Of a stretch of DNA of 64,000 bases, positions 44,516 through 56,726 are shown one piece after another. Under the pieces are notes generated by a model, which had not been told where the DNA came from, did no database searches, and saw nothing but the letters and a program-made list of their open reading frames with translations. How positions within the stretch are numbered: the stretch's first letter is position 1; each line of letters begins with the position of its first letter. This DNA is from Siphonodentalium dalli (Eukaryota; Mollusca; Scaphopoda; Gadilida; Siphonodentaliidae): assembly GCA_032622095.1 (NCBI GenBank), contig CP136066.1, positions 51,854,109 to 51,918,108 on the forward strand, in the 5' to 3' direction. The position numbers and the translations under genes are program-made.

Positions 44516-46171
44516 TATGATCATAACTTTATGTGAGGTGAATAGGTAGTTATTGGGAGTTACAGGGAGTTATTGTATGTCATGACTGGTATGAGTATGT
44601 ATTCAATGAGTGACTATATGGTTATGAGTGGGTTGTCCATGGTAAGATGCATCTAGGTATACATGGAGAGGTCATGGTCAGGTGAATCGATATGCATGGA
44701 GTGACTGTATGGTGTATGCCTGTGTATATTCAGTACGGGTGCACCAGGTGTGCCTGTATGGCCATTGGTGTGGTGTATGGATATAGCTACTTGGTCATCT
44801 ATGTGTTGGTTATGTATATATGGAGTGACTGTAGGGTCATGGGTGGGGTGTACATGTGTTCTCTGTGTGGATAAATAGGGAGTTATTTTATGGTTACGAG
44901 TAATGTGTATATGTATACATGGAATGACTGTACGATCATGGCTGGATATGAATACCTGGAGTAAGCTGGGTGGACATTATCGAGCGTGTGGGTATAGAGG
45001 GAGTGTCCTTGTGGTAACGGGTGGGATGTATATTTATATATCTCGTGGATGTATTATCATTGGTGGGTGTATAGGGCTTAGCTGTATTATCATGGATGGC
45101 GTGTATGACTATACATTGAATTGCTGAATTGTCATGTGTAAGGTGTATATGCAGGTATATATGGATTGTTTGAGTGGTCGTGTGTGTGATTTTTGTATAT
45201 CTGGAAGGGCTGAATGTCCATTAGTGGGGTTTACATGTATACCTGGAGTGAATCTATGGTCTTGGGTGGGCTGCATATGTATATCGAGTGGTTATATGAC
45301 TATGTGTGTCGAATAGGTATACATGTAGTGACTATGGTTAATGGTGAGATGAGTACATGTATGTATACAAGTAGTGACTGTACGATCATAAATGTAATGG
45401 ACATCTATACAGGGGCTGACTACATGGTCATGTGTCAGGCGTATGAGTGTACCCGTTTGGTGACTCGTGGCGGTATTGTCATGTGTAGGTTATACCAGTA
45501 TACACACGTGTTGCTTTATTGTCATGGGCGAGGGATATGTGTATATAGCGAGTGGCTACATGGCCATGGATGAGGTGCATATGTATACATGGAGTGACTA
45601 TTCTGACATGGCTGTGGTGTATTAGTATATCTTGAGTGTCTATTCGGATGTCACGAGTGTGACAAATAGGGATACAGGGAGTGACATGGCCAATGTTGAG
45701 GTGAATATGTATACAAGGATTGACCATGATCATGTATGAATGTTTTGAATAGGTACACACGGGGTGACTATATGGCCATACGTCATGTGAAGGAGTATAC
45801 CAGGTGATATGGGTGAGGGTATGTGTATGAAGCGGATGGCTATATGGCCATTGGTGAGGTGCATATGTATACCGGAGTGACTTTGTGGTCTTTGTTGTGG
45901 TGTTGATGTATATATTGATTGTCTATTTGACCATGCGTTTGGAGAATAGGTATACAGTGGACGACCTTATGGCCAATGGTGAGATGAATGGGTATACAAT
46001 GAGTGACTATATGGTTATGGGTCATGTTTAGGAGTATACCCGGTGTTCCTGCATTGTGATGCGTGGCTGTGTGGTCATCCGTGGTCATGGGTCAGGTGTA
46101 CATGTATAAAGTGGGTCACTATATTGTTATATCTGTGGCGTTTATGTATATATGTAATGACTGTGTGATAA
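44516..46171 (+). repeat. ~42-46-bp minisatellite, forward block
   Basis: Diverged units of the type GTCATGGGTGAGGTGTATAT followed by GTATACATGGAGTGACTATA, roughly forty copies. Many open frames in all phases arise from this array and are not genes. Confidence 0.85.
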
Positions 46172-46265
46172 TGGGTGGCTATCGCTTTCCACGATATGAC
46201 TCTCGGACATGACCTCTCTATTGATTAACATATCCTTGAGTTATTGTGGAAAGCGATAGCCGCCC
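46172..46265. repeat. central hairpin where the minisatellite inverts
   Basis: GGGTGGCTATCGCTTTCCAC is matched by its inverse about 50 bp later. The minisatellite is on the plus strand to the left and on the minus strand to the right, so this is the centre of the palindrome. Confidence 0.85.
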
Positions 46266-46850
46266 ATGTGTACATAAACACCACACAAATGACAACATAA
46301 TCACCCACTTTATACACGTACACCTGATCATACAGCCCTACTTGGTTATACCCGTACATACCACAAATGAAGATACAGCCACGAGTCACCATGCATGAAC
46401 ACCATGTATACACCTACACCCGACACATGACCATATAGTCACTCTGTGTATACATATTCACTACATTCACGATCATACAGTCACTCATTGTATAAATATT
46501 CACCTCAACATGGACCATACAACCACTACATCTATACCTATTCGCCATACCCATGACCATAGAGTCAATCCAAGTATACATATGCACATCACCAATGGTG
46601 AGCCCTTCCAGATATACCAATACCCGCACATACGACCACTCATAAGTTCCATTCTTGCCATACTCATACACGCCATCCATGATCATACATCTACTCCACA
46701 TACACCACAAATGATAACACACCCACAACATATATACATATACGTCCCACCGTTACCAACAAGGCACTCCCTGTGTACCCACACATCATTCATGACCATA
46801 CAACAACTCCATGTATACCTATTATCCTCATCTACGATCATAGCGTAACT
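46266..46850 (-). repeat. ~42-46-bp minisatellite, inverted block
   Basis: The same units as 44516-46171 in the opposite orientation (CATGACCATATAGTCACTCT and similar), about fourteen copies. This arm is about one third the length of the other. Confidence 0.85.
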
Positions 46851-48015
46851 CACTGGCTGCCATATTGGCTTCCACCCTGTATCCAGTTGATAAATTTGTA
46901 TCACAATGGGCCAGAATACCCACATATCATGGTCCATCTCAGTTCCGTCTCAAAGTTCTGCCCATTTCCTTTCAATAATATGGCCAGAATCACAAAAGAG
47001 GTTCTTCTCAAAATTCATACTGCAACTTTAAAATGAATTTGTCATGCCCCATACGGAATTGAGACAAACACAATAGAACGTAGTTGTCAGTTAATTAACT
47101 AACACGTACAATAATCAAGTGAGTCATAATTTGCTGCCTTTTCGGATAACGCAAAGAATAATGTTCTGGATATGTTAACTTTTAACTTTTTACAAATTTG
47201 GTTGCCATTTTGGATGCCATCTTGAGCAATTTAGTATATAAACACCGTAGTGTAACACATTTAAGATAGACCAAAACAATAAACACCTTTGATACCAAAG
47301 ATAGTTGTATTTTACTTGAACAAATGGTCCGAACCCTGAAAAGTTATTTTTTGCCGATATTTATGTCAAGTTTGTGAGAGAAAAATCCAATATTTCTGGT
47401 GATGTCAGTGGTGACAATAGTAAAACTGATCCATGGTGCATCAGTCATGTTAGTATGCAGCGTATATAATACAGATTAGCCAATTGTATACATCAACCAC
47501 AACTTGTAAGCGATTGCAGGACACCCTGGGGCAATATTTACCATTTTCCATATTTTGGCGGCCATTTTCGCAGCCATTTTGAGCCAAGGTAAGATTTTTG
47601 GTTCCAAAGAGTTGGAATATTCATAACTAATGATATGCCTCACTTACATTACAATGTTCTTTTCATTTCTTGTTGAAATATGACTAGAATCCCAATTGTG
47701 ATTTTTTGTAAAATTTTGTACCGGGGGTCGGAAAAACAATTCAGGCACGTATGGCATTTTTTCCCTTTCGATCATTTTTTGTACCCACCCACCCCCACCG
47801 CCAAATTTGTTTCCGTTCTCGGCAGTTTTTTCCGACCATTTTTGGACACCCACCCCCCTTTTAACACTAAAACAGAGATTTTCGGGGGGAAATTCACTGT
47901 AAACAGCTGTATATGAATTTCTGTGCATACTATTTATCATGGATGTTAACATGGACATGTAAATAGGAATGAGTCATATTGAGGTCATTCTGCCAAAAAA
48001 ACATGGCTGCCAGCG

Positions 48016-49053
48016 GCCATCTTGGATTTCAATATTTGCAACAAAATACAACACGATAACTGCCTGCAGTCAGTTTACCAGTTAGAATTACATTATTTCT
48101 CTCATTCAAAGTGGTTTTGAAGCCCAACTCATTGCCAAAACACTAAAAAACAAGTAGGAAATTATATTTTTAGTCGCGGAAAAAATTGCTTGTTGGTGGC
48201 TTTGACCACCCACCCCGGCATACGTGCCGGAATTTTTTTTGTTCACCCCCCCCTCTGATTCAGGCGGCCATTTTGGCATTCGACACCGGGCGCACTTTCC
48301 ATCACGAGTGACTGTATATGCAACATTAGGTGCATACATGTATATCAAGCTTTCTCGCATACGTTGAGACTTTTCCCAATACGAACCTTTTCATTTGTAT
48401 GTCAGAGATGCTGTAATAACGCAAGGTTCCTTCGTCAATTGACATATTTAGGCGAATACTCGCACGAAAATTCATCACGCAAATTCTGTTAAAAAATGAA
48501 TAACAAAAGAATAGCGCATGTATCTATCAAAAATAGATCTAACATACCGATGATGGTTTGATCTGCGCCATATATAATGTACATGGTATTAGTAAGGCAG
48601 TTTTCTTTTAACATAATCCTGTAAAAAGCCAGGGGTACGGCATTATTATATATACCCGGGAACAACTGTACTGCAGTATGTTAGTTATTTCGACCAGCGG
48701 TGTGTATTTTGCAAAGATTTGAGCAAAACATTGTTCTATTTGCGCAGCAACAATCATTCGATTTTGTATGATGAATTAGACTTCGTGGAGCACATGACAT
48801 AGATGCATTGGCTTGTGATCGGTTATTAGTATGTCTGACCACTCATCGATTATCATCGAAAGATGTTACTCCAGAATGTGAAAGACATAATATAATATAA
48901 ATATGTGCGGTGGGTTGCAATGTGCAGGACTGCATGCAATTGCACGCATGTATCAATTATATATGGTTTAGTATTTGAATATGCATGTATATAATTTTAT
49001 ATATATCATAAATTAAATACAGCGACCATATTTATAGATATATCTTAATCGAT
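48016..49053. other. intergenic, nothing recognised
   Basis: AT-rich. GCCACCAACAAGCA-type and CCACCCACCCC words at 48190-48260 resemble those in the right palindrome arm. No gene seen. Confidence 0.5.
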
Positions 49054-49160
49054 AATCTTTTATTGAATGAGTTGCGGGTGGCGCAAGGATATATTTCGCG
49101 AGAGCGTAGCTCGAGCGAAATATAACTTTGCGCCGTCCGCAACGAGTTCGATAAAAGATT
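49054..49160. repeat. hairpin, ~47-nt arms
   Basis: AATCTTTTATTGAATGAGTT plus GCGGGTGGCGCAAGGATATA pair with the right arm around a GAGAGCGTAGCTC loop. A small GC-containing foldback in AT-rich DNA. Confidence 0.85.
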
Positions 49161-50584
49161 CGAGATTATGATGCAAGTTGAGTTTTGTAATTATTCTACA
49201 CCGTTCAGTCAGATAAGTTAAATCCATGAATGTCACCTCCATTGTTACTATATCTACCTTTATTGTGATTTAAGTCTGACAAATAACCAGTAATTATGGG
49301 GGATCAATGGAAGCGGATGATCGATGTAATGTACGTCATCTTTCATGGCGACAACGTCAACAAGAATAGTTCTGGCTTGTATTCCACTAGAGGTATATAC
49401 ACTTATATGTATTCAATGGCTGGGATTCCGTTGAATACATGTGCCTCGCATCAATGGGTGTGGTATAAATATATATAAATGCATGTCAAATTCATATTTA
49501 TAAGCGATCAAGTAAATTACACACAAGAAAGTCAACCCAATTATCGCCATTAAAAGACAAACGCACGTTTTGCATCCATCCTGGCAAAATTGCAAGATAC
49601 TTTTAACACAGAATATATCTGGATCTATTCCAACATATCCTCGCACAAATGCGCAGATAATCGACCTATAATGTGAAATAGGTACATAATGTTATGATTT
49701 GATTAGGAAAAAAAATTACCCTTCGCGTTGGCATATATTGTCATGTATTCGCTCTGCACGACGCCATTGGCTAAAACAGATAATTTCTCAAATATACACG
49801 AGAAACATATGGTGGATGATATACACATATAGCAGAAGCGTTTCAAAAGACTTGTCTTCAATCAGTAATTGTAACGTTCACCCAGGTCGCAATATACATG
49901 TAGCCCGGGAATATGCGGGCTCAGTGGTGTTATGTATAGCCAAATTGTGATATATATTGACTATATAAACCCATAATGGAAAACGAAGAACTGTCGTCTT
50001 CTGTTGTGACTTTTGTTTTATCACTGTTTCGTGTTGATGTTCTTATGGAATGCCCAACCGCTTCGCCCAGTGTATCTGCCTCGAATTGCAGTGACATAAT
50101 TGAAACATCAAAGCTCGTCTGTTGTATGTACTTGGAAATATATCGTCTATAGCAAATACCTTTAACATTTTATGGTACTGATATAGTAATTAGAAGCCAA
50201 ATTACTTACGCTGGTATAGATTCCGTGGCGTATATTCCACATTTTGCTATTCCAATTCCGGTTATCGAATATACACAGCAATATACAGTACAGTGGAAAC
50301 GTCAATTCAAAATCTTTGCTCTTTATATAGTTTTTATAACCAAATTACAGTATTATCATACTCTATTTATATTCTTGTTGTTCATACTGTTCTAGAGATA
50401 AATTAATTTATTTCAATCGAACTTTTGATATGATGTCGTTATTCAATGTAGTTTCGGAAGTTAGTTCATGCATGTGGTACATGTACCACCCTACTGCTAG
50501 CATGAGTTGTTGTATCAAATGTTTAGTGTTCACCTATAAGGTCGAAATCCGGCTTTTCTCTATTTGGTCGAGATTGTGAGGATG
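49161..50584. other. intergenic, with a family D end at ~49640
   Basis: GCACAAATGCGCAGATAATC followed by CTATAATGTGAAATAGGTAC (49644-49690) is the terminal part of repeat family D. The rest is AT-rich without a gene I can support. Confidence 0.5.
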
Positions 50585-51835
50585 GGTGTGACTAATTAGT
50601 GCCCGGGCACGCCCGGGCAAGCCCGGGCACGCCCGGGCAGGTCCGGGTGTTCTCATGGGCCCGCAGACAGTCTAATATGATGCCACATGGTAGTAGGATA
50701 CAGAATAAGCATATATTGTGAAAATTGACTTGCTGTGTCGTCCACCGGCGGGTTTATTAACCATTTAAATGCCGATATTGACTAAAAGAACCCGGGAGAG
50801 CCCAGACAGACGCATAGACCCGACCATATTATATATTGATGACTAATGGTAGCGAGGCACTTACTAAAGGTATATATTGCAAATATTGACTCGCTATCTC
50901 GCTCGCGGCCGGCTTCATTAACCCCTTAAATGACGATATGCGCCAGAAGAACATGGCGCAAGCCCGGGCACGCCCGGGCAGGCCCTGGTGGTCTCATGGG
51001 CCCGCAGACAGTCTAATATGATGTCATATGGTAGTAGGATACAGAATAAGCATATATTTTGAAAATTGACTTGCTGTGTCGTCCACCGGCGGGTTTATTA
51101 ACCCTCTAAATATCGATATTAACTAAAAGAACCCGGGAGAGACCGGACGGACACAGAAACCTGATAATATTATATATTGATGACTAATGGTAGCGAGGCA
51201 CTTACTAAAGGTATATTGCAAATATTGACTCGCTATCTCGTTCGCCGCCGGCTTCATTAACCCCTTAAATAACGATATGCGTCAGAAGAACGCGGCAAGC
51301 CCGGGCAAGCCCGGACAGGCCCTGGCTGCCTCCTGAACCCGCGGACAGTCTAATATGATTCCGTACGGTAGTAGGATTCTGAATAAGCATGCAAATTTAC
51401 TTGCTGTGTCATCAACCGGTGGGTTTATTAACACTTTAAATGCCGATATTAACTTAAAGAACCCGGGAGAGCCTCGACTGACACAGCGACCCGATCATAT
51501 TATATATTGATGAATAATGGGATCGAGGCACTTACTAAAGGTATATTGCAAATATTGACTGGCTATTTCGTTCGCGGCCGGCTTTAGTAATCCCTTAAAT
51601 GACGATCTGCACCAAGAGAGCACGGGAAAGCCCGTGCAAGTCCGGGCAAGCCCTGATGGCCTCATGGGCCCGCGGACAGTCTAATATGATGTCGTATGGT
51701 AGTAGGATATATACAGAATAAGCATAGATTATGAAAATTGACTTGCTGTGTCGTCCACCGGCGGGTTAATTAACCATTTAAATGCCGATATTAACTAGAA
51801 GAACCCCGGAGACTTCTCGGGTTCGGTGATACATT

Positions 51836-52889
51836 CGGGTTTGGCGATATACCACGTACACGGGGTGAACTACGGGAATAAATAATAAGGTTTTAGAGAA
51901 CTTATAAACTTTATTTCATCTAAACGGCACTATCAGTAAATAAAAAAAATAAAATATATATATATATATCACATCACCTTGAAACATTTTATACATAAAT
52001 ATATTTGCAAGTAAAAATCATACTGTGCACAACATTTCCCGGAAATAGAATCGCTTGAATGATATTACTATAATGGAGACAGAAGTACGATAACAAAACT
52101 CCATCCAAATAATTGTCATTTCAATTTCAGAAATGAAACTATGCGTCATGCATAATTTATATTCCATTAATCTCTATATTTTCCCTTTTGGTAAGTTATA
52201 GAACTTAAAATTGCAGGACATTTTGTCCGAGAAAAACAGAATAGCTATCTTCAAATAAGTTGTTCTGTGTATAGATCAGTTAAAATTTCTAAATTCTCAA
52301 ATAAACAGAATATTTGTGTATACGCGTATAATTTCCAGGAATGTTCGGGAAACAATATGTACATGATAGTATAAAAGCATTTATGGGGAAAACTCACAAC
52401 AGCTGAAACGAAAAATGTCCACCAACAGTACTATATAAGACACACATATATACACGTGTTTGCAATATAGGGCAAATGAATATAATTTTGTCAAATTGTT
52501 TAGAACATTTCCCGGAAATCTAATCACTCGAACTTCCATATATATGTGTATTTTCGAAAGATTTATCGGACATTTTCAAATGTTTACAGTTAACAAAGGA
52601 TGCTAAAACTAGTTAGTAACAATTGGGTGATTGGCGGAATGTTCAAATGTTAAACTTCAAGAGTGATTGATTTCTAACTAATTTGTTTCTCACAGTTCGT
52701 GCATATATGATTTCCAGGAATGTTCATGAAACAATTTATGAATAATAATAACAAGCAAAACAAATATGAGAACCACAAGATATATAACAATCATACCTAC
52801 TAATAGCACAATTGAAAGTATAATATATACATACACGTGAATAGATATATAATTCAAATCTTTTTCAAACTGTTTGCATAGTTCTACCC
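51836..52889. other. interior of the foldback element, AT-rich
   Basis: Contains internal duplications: CATTTCCCGGAAATMKAATC near 52035 and 52508, and TTCCAGGAATGTTC near 52333 and 52713. There is an (AT)n tract at about 51955-51970. The small hydrophobic minus-strand frame at 52690-52911 is not convincing as a gene. Confidence 0.5.
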
Positions 52890-52973
52890 AATAACATAGC
52901 TTTCTGCACAAGGTCTTCGTCAGTGATGATATATCATCACTGATGAAGGCCTGATGCCGAAAGCTATGTTATT
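52890..52973. repeat. hairpin inside the foldback element
   Basis: AATAACATAGCTTTCTGCAC, an intervening CTTCGTCAGTGATGAT and the inverted right half form arms of about 40 nt with a palindromic centre (TGATGATATATCATCA). Confidence 0.85.
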
Positions 52974-53560
52974 GAACAGATCTAACTAGATGTGCATCTA
53001 CTACACGGGCCCTGTCTTAGTGGGTGACCCATGATGTGCCAGATGTTTGCAATATTGTATAAGAATGGTATCGCTTATTTGAAGTTGATACCATATTGAC
53101 GTATTTTCAAAATACACTGAGGTTGATCGAATGTTTAAAACTTTAACAGAATACTAGCTACTGGCTGTACATATCAAACATGTAAAACCTGGTGTTGTAG
53201 CATAACAATTTGCGTAAATGGGTGAATTCCAGGACATTGTAGTATTCAAATAAAATTTCAGAAAAGTAAGCTACTCTAAAGAAAATCGGAATATAACTAT
53301 GTATAAATATGTGATTTAATACATGACCTTTTTTTCGCTAAGGATAGTAACGATGCTCTCTCTTCAAAACTGACCGAACTATGTTATTGTCAATGCTTAT
53401 TACATTATTTGTATGTATCACACGCTCGATCAGACTGTTTAAAATTCAGAACCACTAGAATTGCAACATTGGACTTGGAAACAAACATTGAAACATCGAT
53501 TGAACTATCAAATTAAAATCACATAGACACTATATAGTCACTATCAAATAAGAAGTATTG

Positions 53561-53794
53561 TCAGTTTTTTTGTCTTTTCGGTGCGCTGGATGTCTTTGCC
53601 GATTTTGTACGTTTTTTCTGCGATGGTTTTCGTGCCGTTGGTGTTGTTCGTGGAACGGTTAGTGTACCATCTGTTGATGTTACTGTGCTTGATTTCCTCG
53701 ATTGACCGCTTAAAAATTTACGGACCTTGCATGATTTCTCCTCGTCTGTCATAGTTGTCCACTGTGAATGAAGCACACGAGTCAATATTTGCAA
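53561..53794 (-). CDS. possible terminal exon of an element-borne gene, basic tail
   Basis: The minus-strand frame begins inside the right arm, but TTCATTCACAG at about 53765 looks like a splice acceptor, so the coding part may start at WTTMTDEEKSCKVRKFLSG. It ends in a Ser/Thr/Lys/Arg-rich tail (KKRTKSAKTSSAPKRQKN) that looks nuclear. No family recognised. A host-gene fragment, an element gene or a chance frame all remain possible. Confidence 0.3.
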   Translation of the reverse strand: MQILTRVLHSQWTTMTDEEKSCKVRKFLSGQSRKSSTVTSTDGTLTVPRTTPTARKPSQKKRTKSAKTSSAPKRQKN

Positions 53795-54672
53795 TATATA
53801 CCTTTAGTAAGTGCCTCGCTACCATTAGTCATCAATATATAATATGGTCGGGTCGATGCGTCCGTCTGGGCTCTACCGGTTCTTTTAGTCAATATCGGCA
53901 TTTAAATGGTTAATAAACCCGCCGGTGGACGACACAGCAAGTCAATTTTCCTAATATATGCTTATTCTGTATCCTACTACCATATGGCATCATATTAGAC
54001 TGTCTGCGGGCCCATGAGACCACCAAGACCTGCCCGGGCGTGCCCGGGCTTGCGCCATGTTCTTCTGGCGCATATCGTCATTTAAGCGGTTAATGAAGCC
54101 GGCCGCGAACGAGATAGCGAGTCAATATTTGCAATATATACCTTTAGTAAGTGTCTCGCTACCATTAGTCATCAATATATAATATGGTCGGGTCTATGCG
54201 TCCGTCTGGGCTCTCCCGGGTTCTTTTAGTCAATATCGGCATTTAAATGGTTAATAAACCCGCCGGTGGACGACACAGCAAGTCAATTTTCCTAATATAT
54301 GCTTATTCTGTATCCTACTACCATATGACATCATATTAGACTGTCTGTGGGCCCATGAGACCACCAAGACCCGCCCGGGCGTGCCCGGGCTTGCCCGGGC
54401 ACTAATTAGTCACACCGGTGAGGATGATTTATATTTTTAACTTACTCTTGATCGCGTAGATACGTTCTCGTGTCGTGTGATTGTTTTAATAGTAGTAAGA
54501 TTTAAAAAACAAAATTACTTTGATGTGAGTGTATATACTCACTTCCAACATATCAAAGCAAATGAGATTTGTCAGTCAGTTATAGGTATAACCGCTACTG
54601 TCGGTGTGTTTCCCCAAATAGCTTCGCTTCCTGGTACTTTATTTTCTTTGTCTAAGTTGCATCATAGATCTG

Positions 54673-55256
54673 GGCCCTGTTTCATGAAGGCAACTTATGA
54701 CATAGTTGGGACTTAAGATGGTCATAAGTTCAAACTTCAGTCATACGTGCGTTTCACGAACAAGGTCTTAACTTAAGATGGTCTTAACTTTGGTCTTAAC
54801 TTTACGACTGCTGTGAGGTGTCATAAGATAATCTTAAAGGTAAGACCTAAGTTGTGATCAGCAGTTGGTCCGAAATGTGGATGGGATCTAGTTCGTGTAT
54901 ATATTATTATAAACACATTTAACTGAATAACATCTTGCTAGCACGCAGGGGTGTTTCAGAAATGGTCGTAATTAATAACCAACTGGTAAGCTATAGCAGT
55001 GACGTGGCCAGTGGTTGCAAGATTGGCGGGGTGTCCGCTACTAACTTTAAACCGCCAAGACCGGATTATATATACATTTCTAATTGCTGTAACAAAAAGA
55101 ATATATTTCCATAGAGTTGGACATCATTTGCGATTCAAATCACACAATCGCACTGTAGACAATAATCATGTTGAGACAATTAGTCCGAACATTTTCACAT
55201 CGAGGATATTAGTGAATGATTTATACTCAGTTTTTTTTATAAATGCTTATGTCAGC

Positions 55257-55293
<37 letters not shown>

Positions 55294-56726
55294 TACTTGC
55301 CTTTCTATATTATTATGTTATAATTTGATTGTAAAATATATTGTATATGTACCCCGTATATATCGGCAAGGTAATAATACATAATATGTGTTATTTTATT
55401 ATTATTATGTATATTATCATAACCCACCCACGCGAATCTCAGATCTTATACATTTATTACATCTGCATCACATGTTTATTAACTATGAAATACAAAGATA
55501 TATAGCATGTATATATATAGTATACGGACCACGCGGGCACACCGGGATCCGCGAAAGAACATATCACTGTGAACCGGCCCACAAACCACTGGGGAAATTA
55601 CTAAAATACCGATATAGACTATACCGATGGTATAGTCTATATTGGTATTTTAGTAATTTTCCCCAGGGGACTCTGAACCGGCCGTCTGTTCACGTTTTGT
55701 TAATAATAAAATATAAACGCTCTTTATTAGAAGTCGTTGCTTTGGTTTTGTATTAAAACATGCAAAATGTTGTTCAACATAACGTACTTTCGAAGTTCAT
55801 ACGCAGTTTGTTAACTATAACAGGCGTTTAGCATATTTGTCAACATAACCAGAGCAAATTATGGCATTAACATCATTTATATATGGCTTCTACAAGTATG
55901 TCTCAGATTGGAAATAAGTCTATTTGGAGCACGATGTGAAGTCCTGTTCACATTATAGCAATATAAATAAAGAGCGTTTCGTGTTAGTATTCCATGAATG
56001 TTGGCAATCAATAAAGAGCGTTTAGTTCAGTGCTTCCAGCGTGGTGTATTGTATGTGTATGCCGTCGTGGCAACATATTCGGTTTCCTGGTATTATAGAT
56101 GCTTCAAAGACGTATAATGTATTAGAACCTAATATCTGCATTGAAAGGGGCGAACATATGTCTCGTGTCGCCTCAATGGCATGTTATATGGGTGAAGGTT
56201 CACATTCTGAGTTACGATGTATAAGTCCCTTTAATAACTGAAATAATATATTTGAGCTCGTTACGTTTGTTTAAAATAGGCACTGGAAGCATTCAGCTAT
56301 GTGTGGGTGGAGTCTGACGCGAAAACACATGCAGTTAAAAAGAGAGAGGTAGTAGACGGGCGCGAAGCGCCCGAGATGATAAAAAGCGCGCTCGTGCAGT
56401 TAAGTATGCACCAGTCATCATACTGATTATCGCCCTTGGATTACAATATCATAATTATTCTTAGACACGCCCTAGTATCTGTCACCAGACACTGTACCTG
56501 AGCATATAACATACACCGAACCAACATTTTCTGCGCATAGCTGTAATAAATTGTCGAGAGCCAGTCTAAAAGCGCGCGAACTTAAAATACTACTTAAGTA
56601 GGACTTAATCTTGTTTTGTGAAACGCGTTCTTGAAACGGAAAAGTTACATCATAAGATTCACCTTAGATCTTAGACTAAGTCCATCTTAAGATAATCTTA
56701 TGACCTTGTTTCATGAAACAGGCCCC
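54673..56726. mobile_element. 2.05-kb inverted-repeat element, PIF/Harbinger-style ends
   Basis: The ends GGGCCCTGTTTCATGAA and the inverse are followed inward by subterminal TTAAGATGGTCATAAG-type words on both sides (54.68-54.87 and 56.57-56.72 kb). GGGCCTGTTTCAYRAA ends with CTTAAG-rich subtermini are a common non-autonomous style in marine invertebrates. The interior has an (ATT)12-like tract at 55258-55293 and a hairpin at 55583, with no transposase. Confidence 0.7.
55583..55664. repeat. near-perfect hairpin, ~39-nt arms
   Basis: CTGGGGAAATTACTAAAATA ... ATATAGACTATACC pairs with its inverse over only a few loop bases, with very few mismatches. GAACCGGCC lies on both sides. Confidence 0.9.

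Larger units (their letters stand above)
43250..48015. repeat. ~4.7-kb imperfect palindrome with satellite arms
   Basis: Left (43420-44515) and right (46847-47722, weaker to 48015) arms are inverted copies, with TCACAATTGGGATTCTAGTC, AGTTAATTAACTRACA and AACCTGAAAAG among the matches. Each arm is itself about three diverged ~355-bp tandem units, marked by AAGATGGCNNCCAAAATGG. The centre is a minisatellite that also changes orientation. A ~150-bp stretch rich in CCCACCCACC (47730-47880) interrupts the right arm. No coding sequence is seen. Confidence 0.8.
50585..54417. mobile_element. 3.83-kb foldback element (Mutator/FB-like), 9-bp target duplication
   Basis: The ends GGTGTGACTAATTAGTGCCC and its inverse are exact apart from one extra terminal base. 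GTGAGGATG flanks the element on both sides, at 50576-50584 and 54418-54426. The left arm (to about 51835) holds ~3.6 tandem units of 331-341 bp, and the right arm (53770-54417) ~1.9 units in inverted order. Each unit consists of two related ~170-bp halves. A 9-bp duplication with long arms made of subrepeats is the pattern of Drosophila FB elements and some Mutator-like elements. The interior, 51.84-53.77 kb, is AT-rich and shows no transposase. Confidence 0.88.

Noticed and set aside
44692-46937. Series of 60-119 codon open frames rich in Tyr/Met/Cys
   Set aside because: All lie in the ~44-bp minisatellite and occur on both strands. The period explains the lack of stops.
52690-52911. Small membrane protein inside the foldback element
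   Set aside because: It is one hydrophobic run in AT-rich sequence, overlaps a hairpin at 52890-52973, and has no family.
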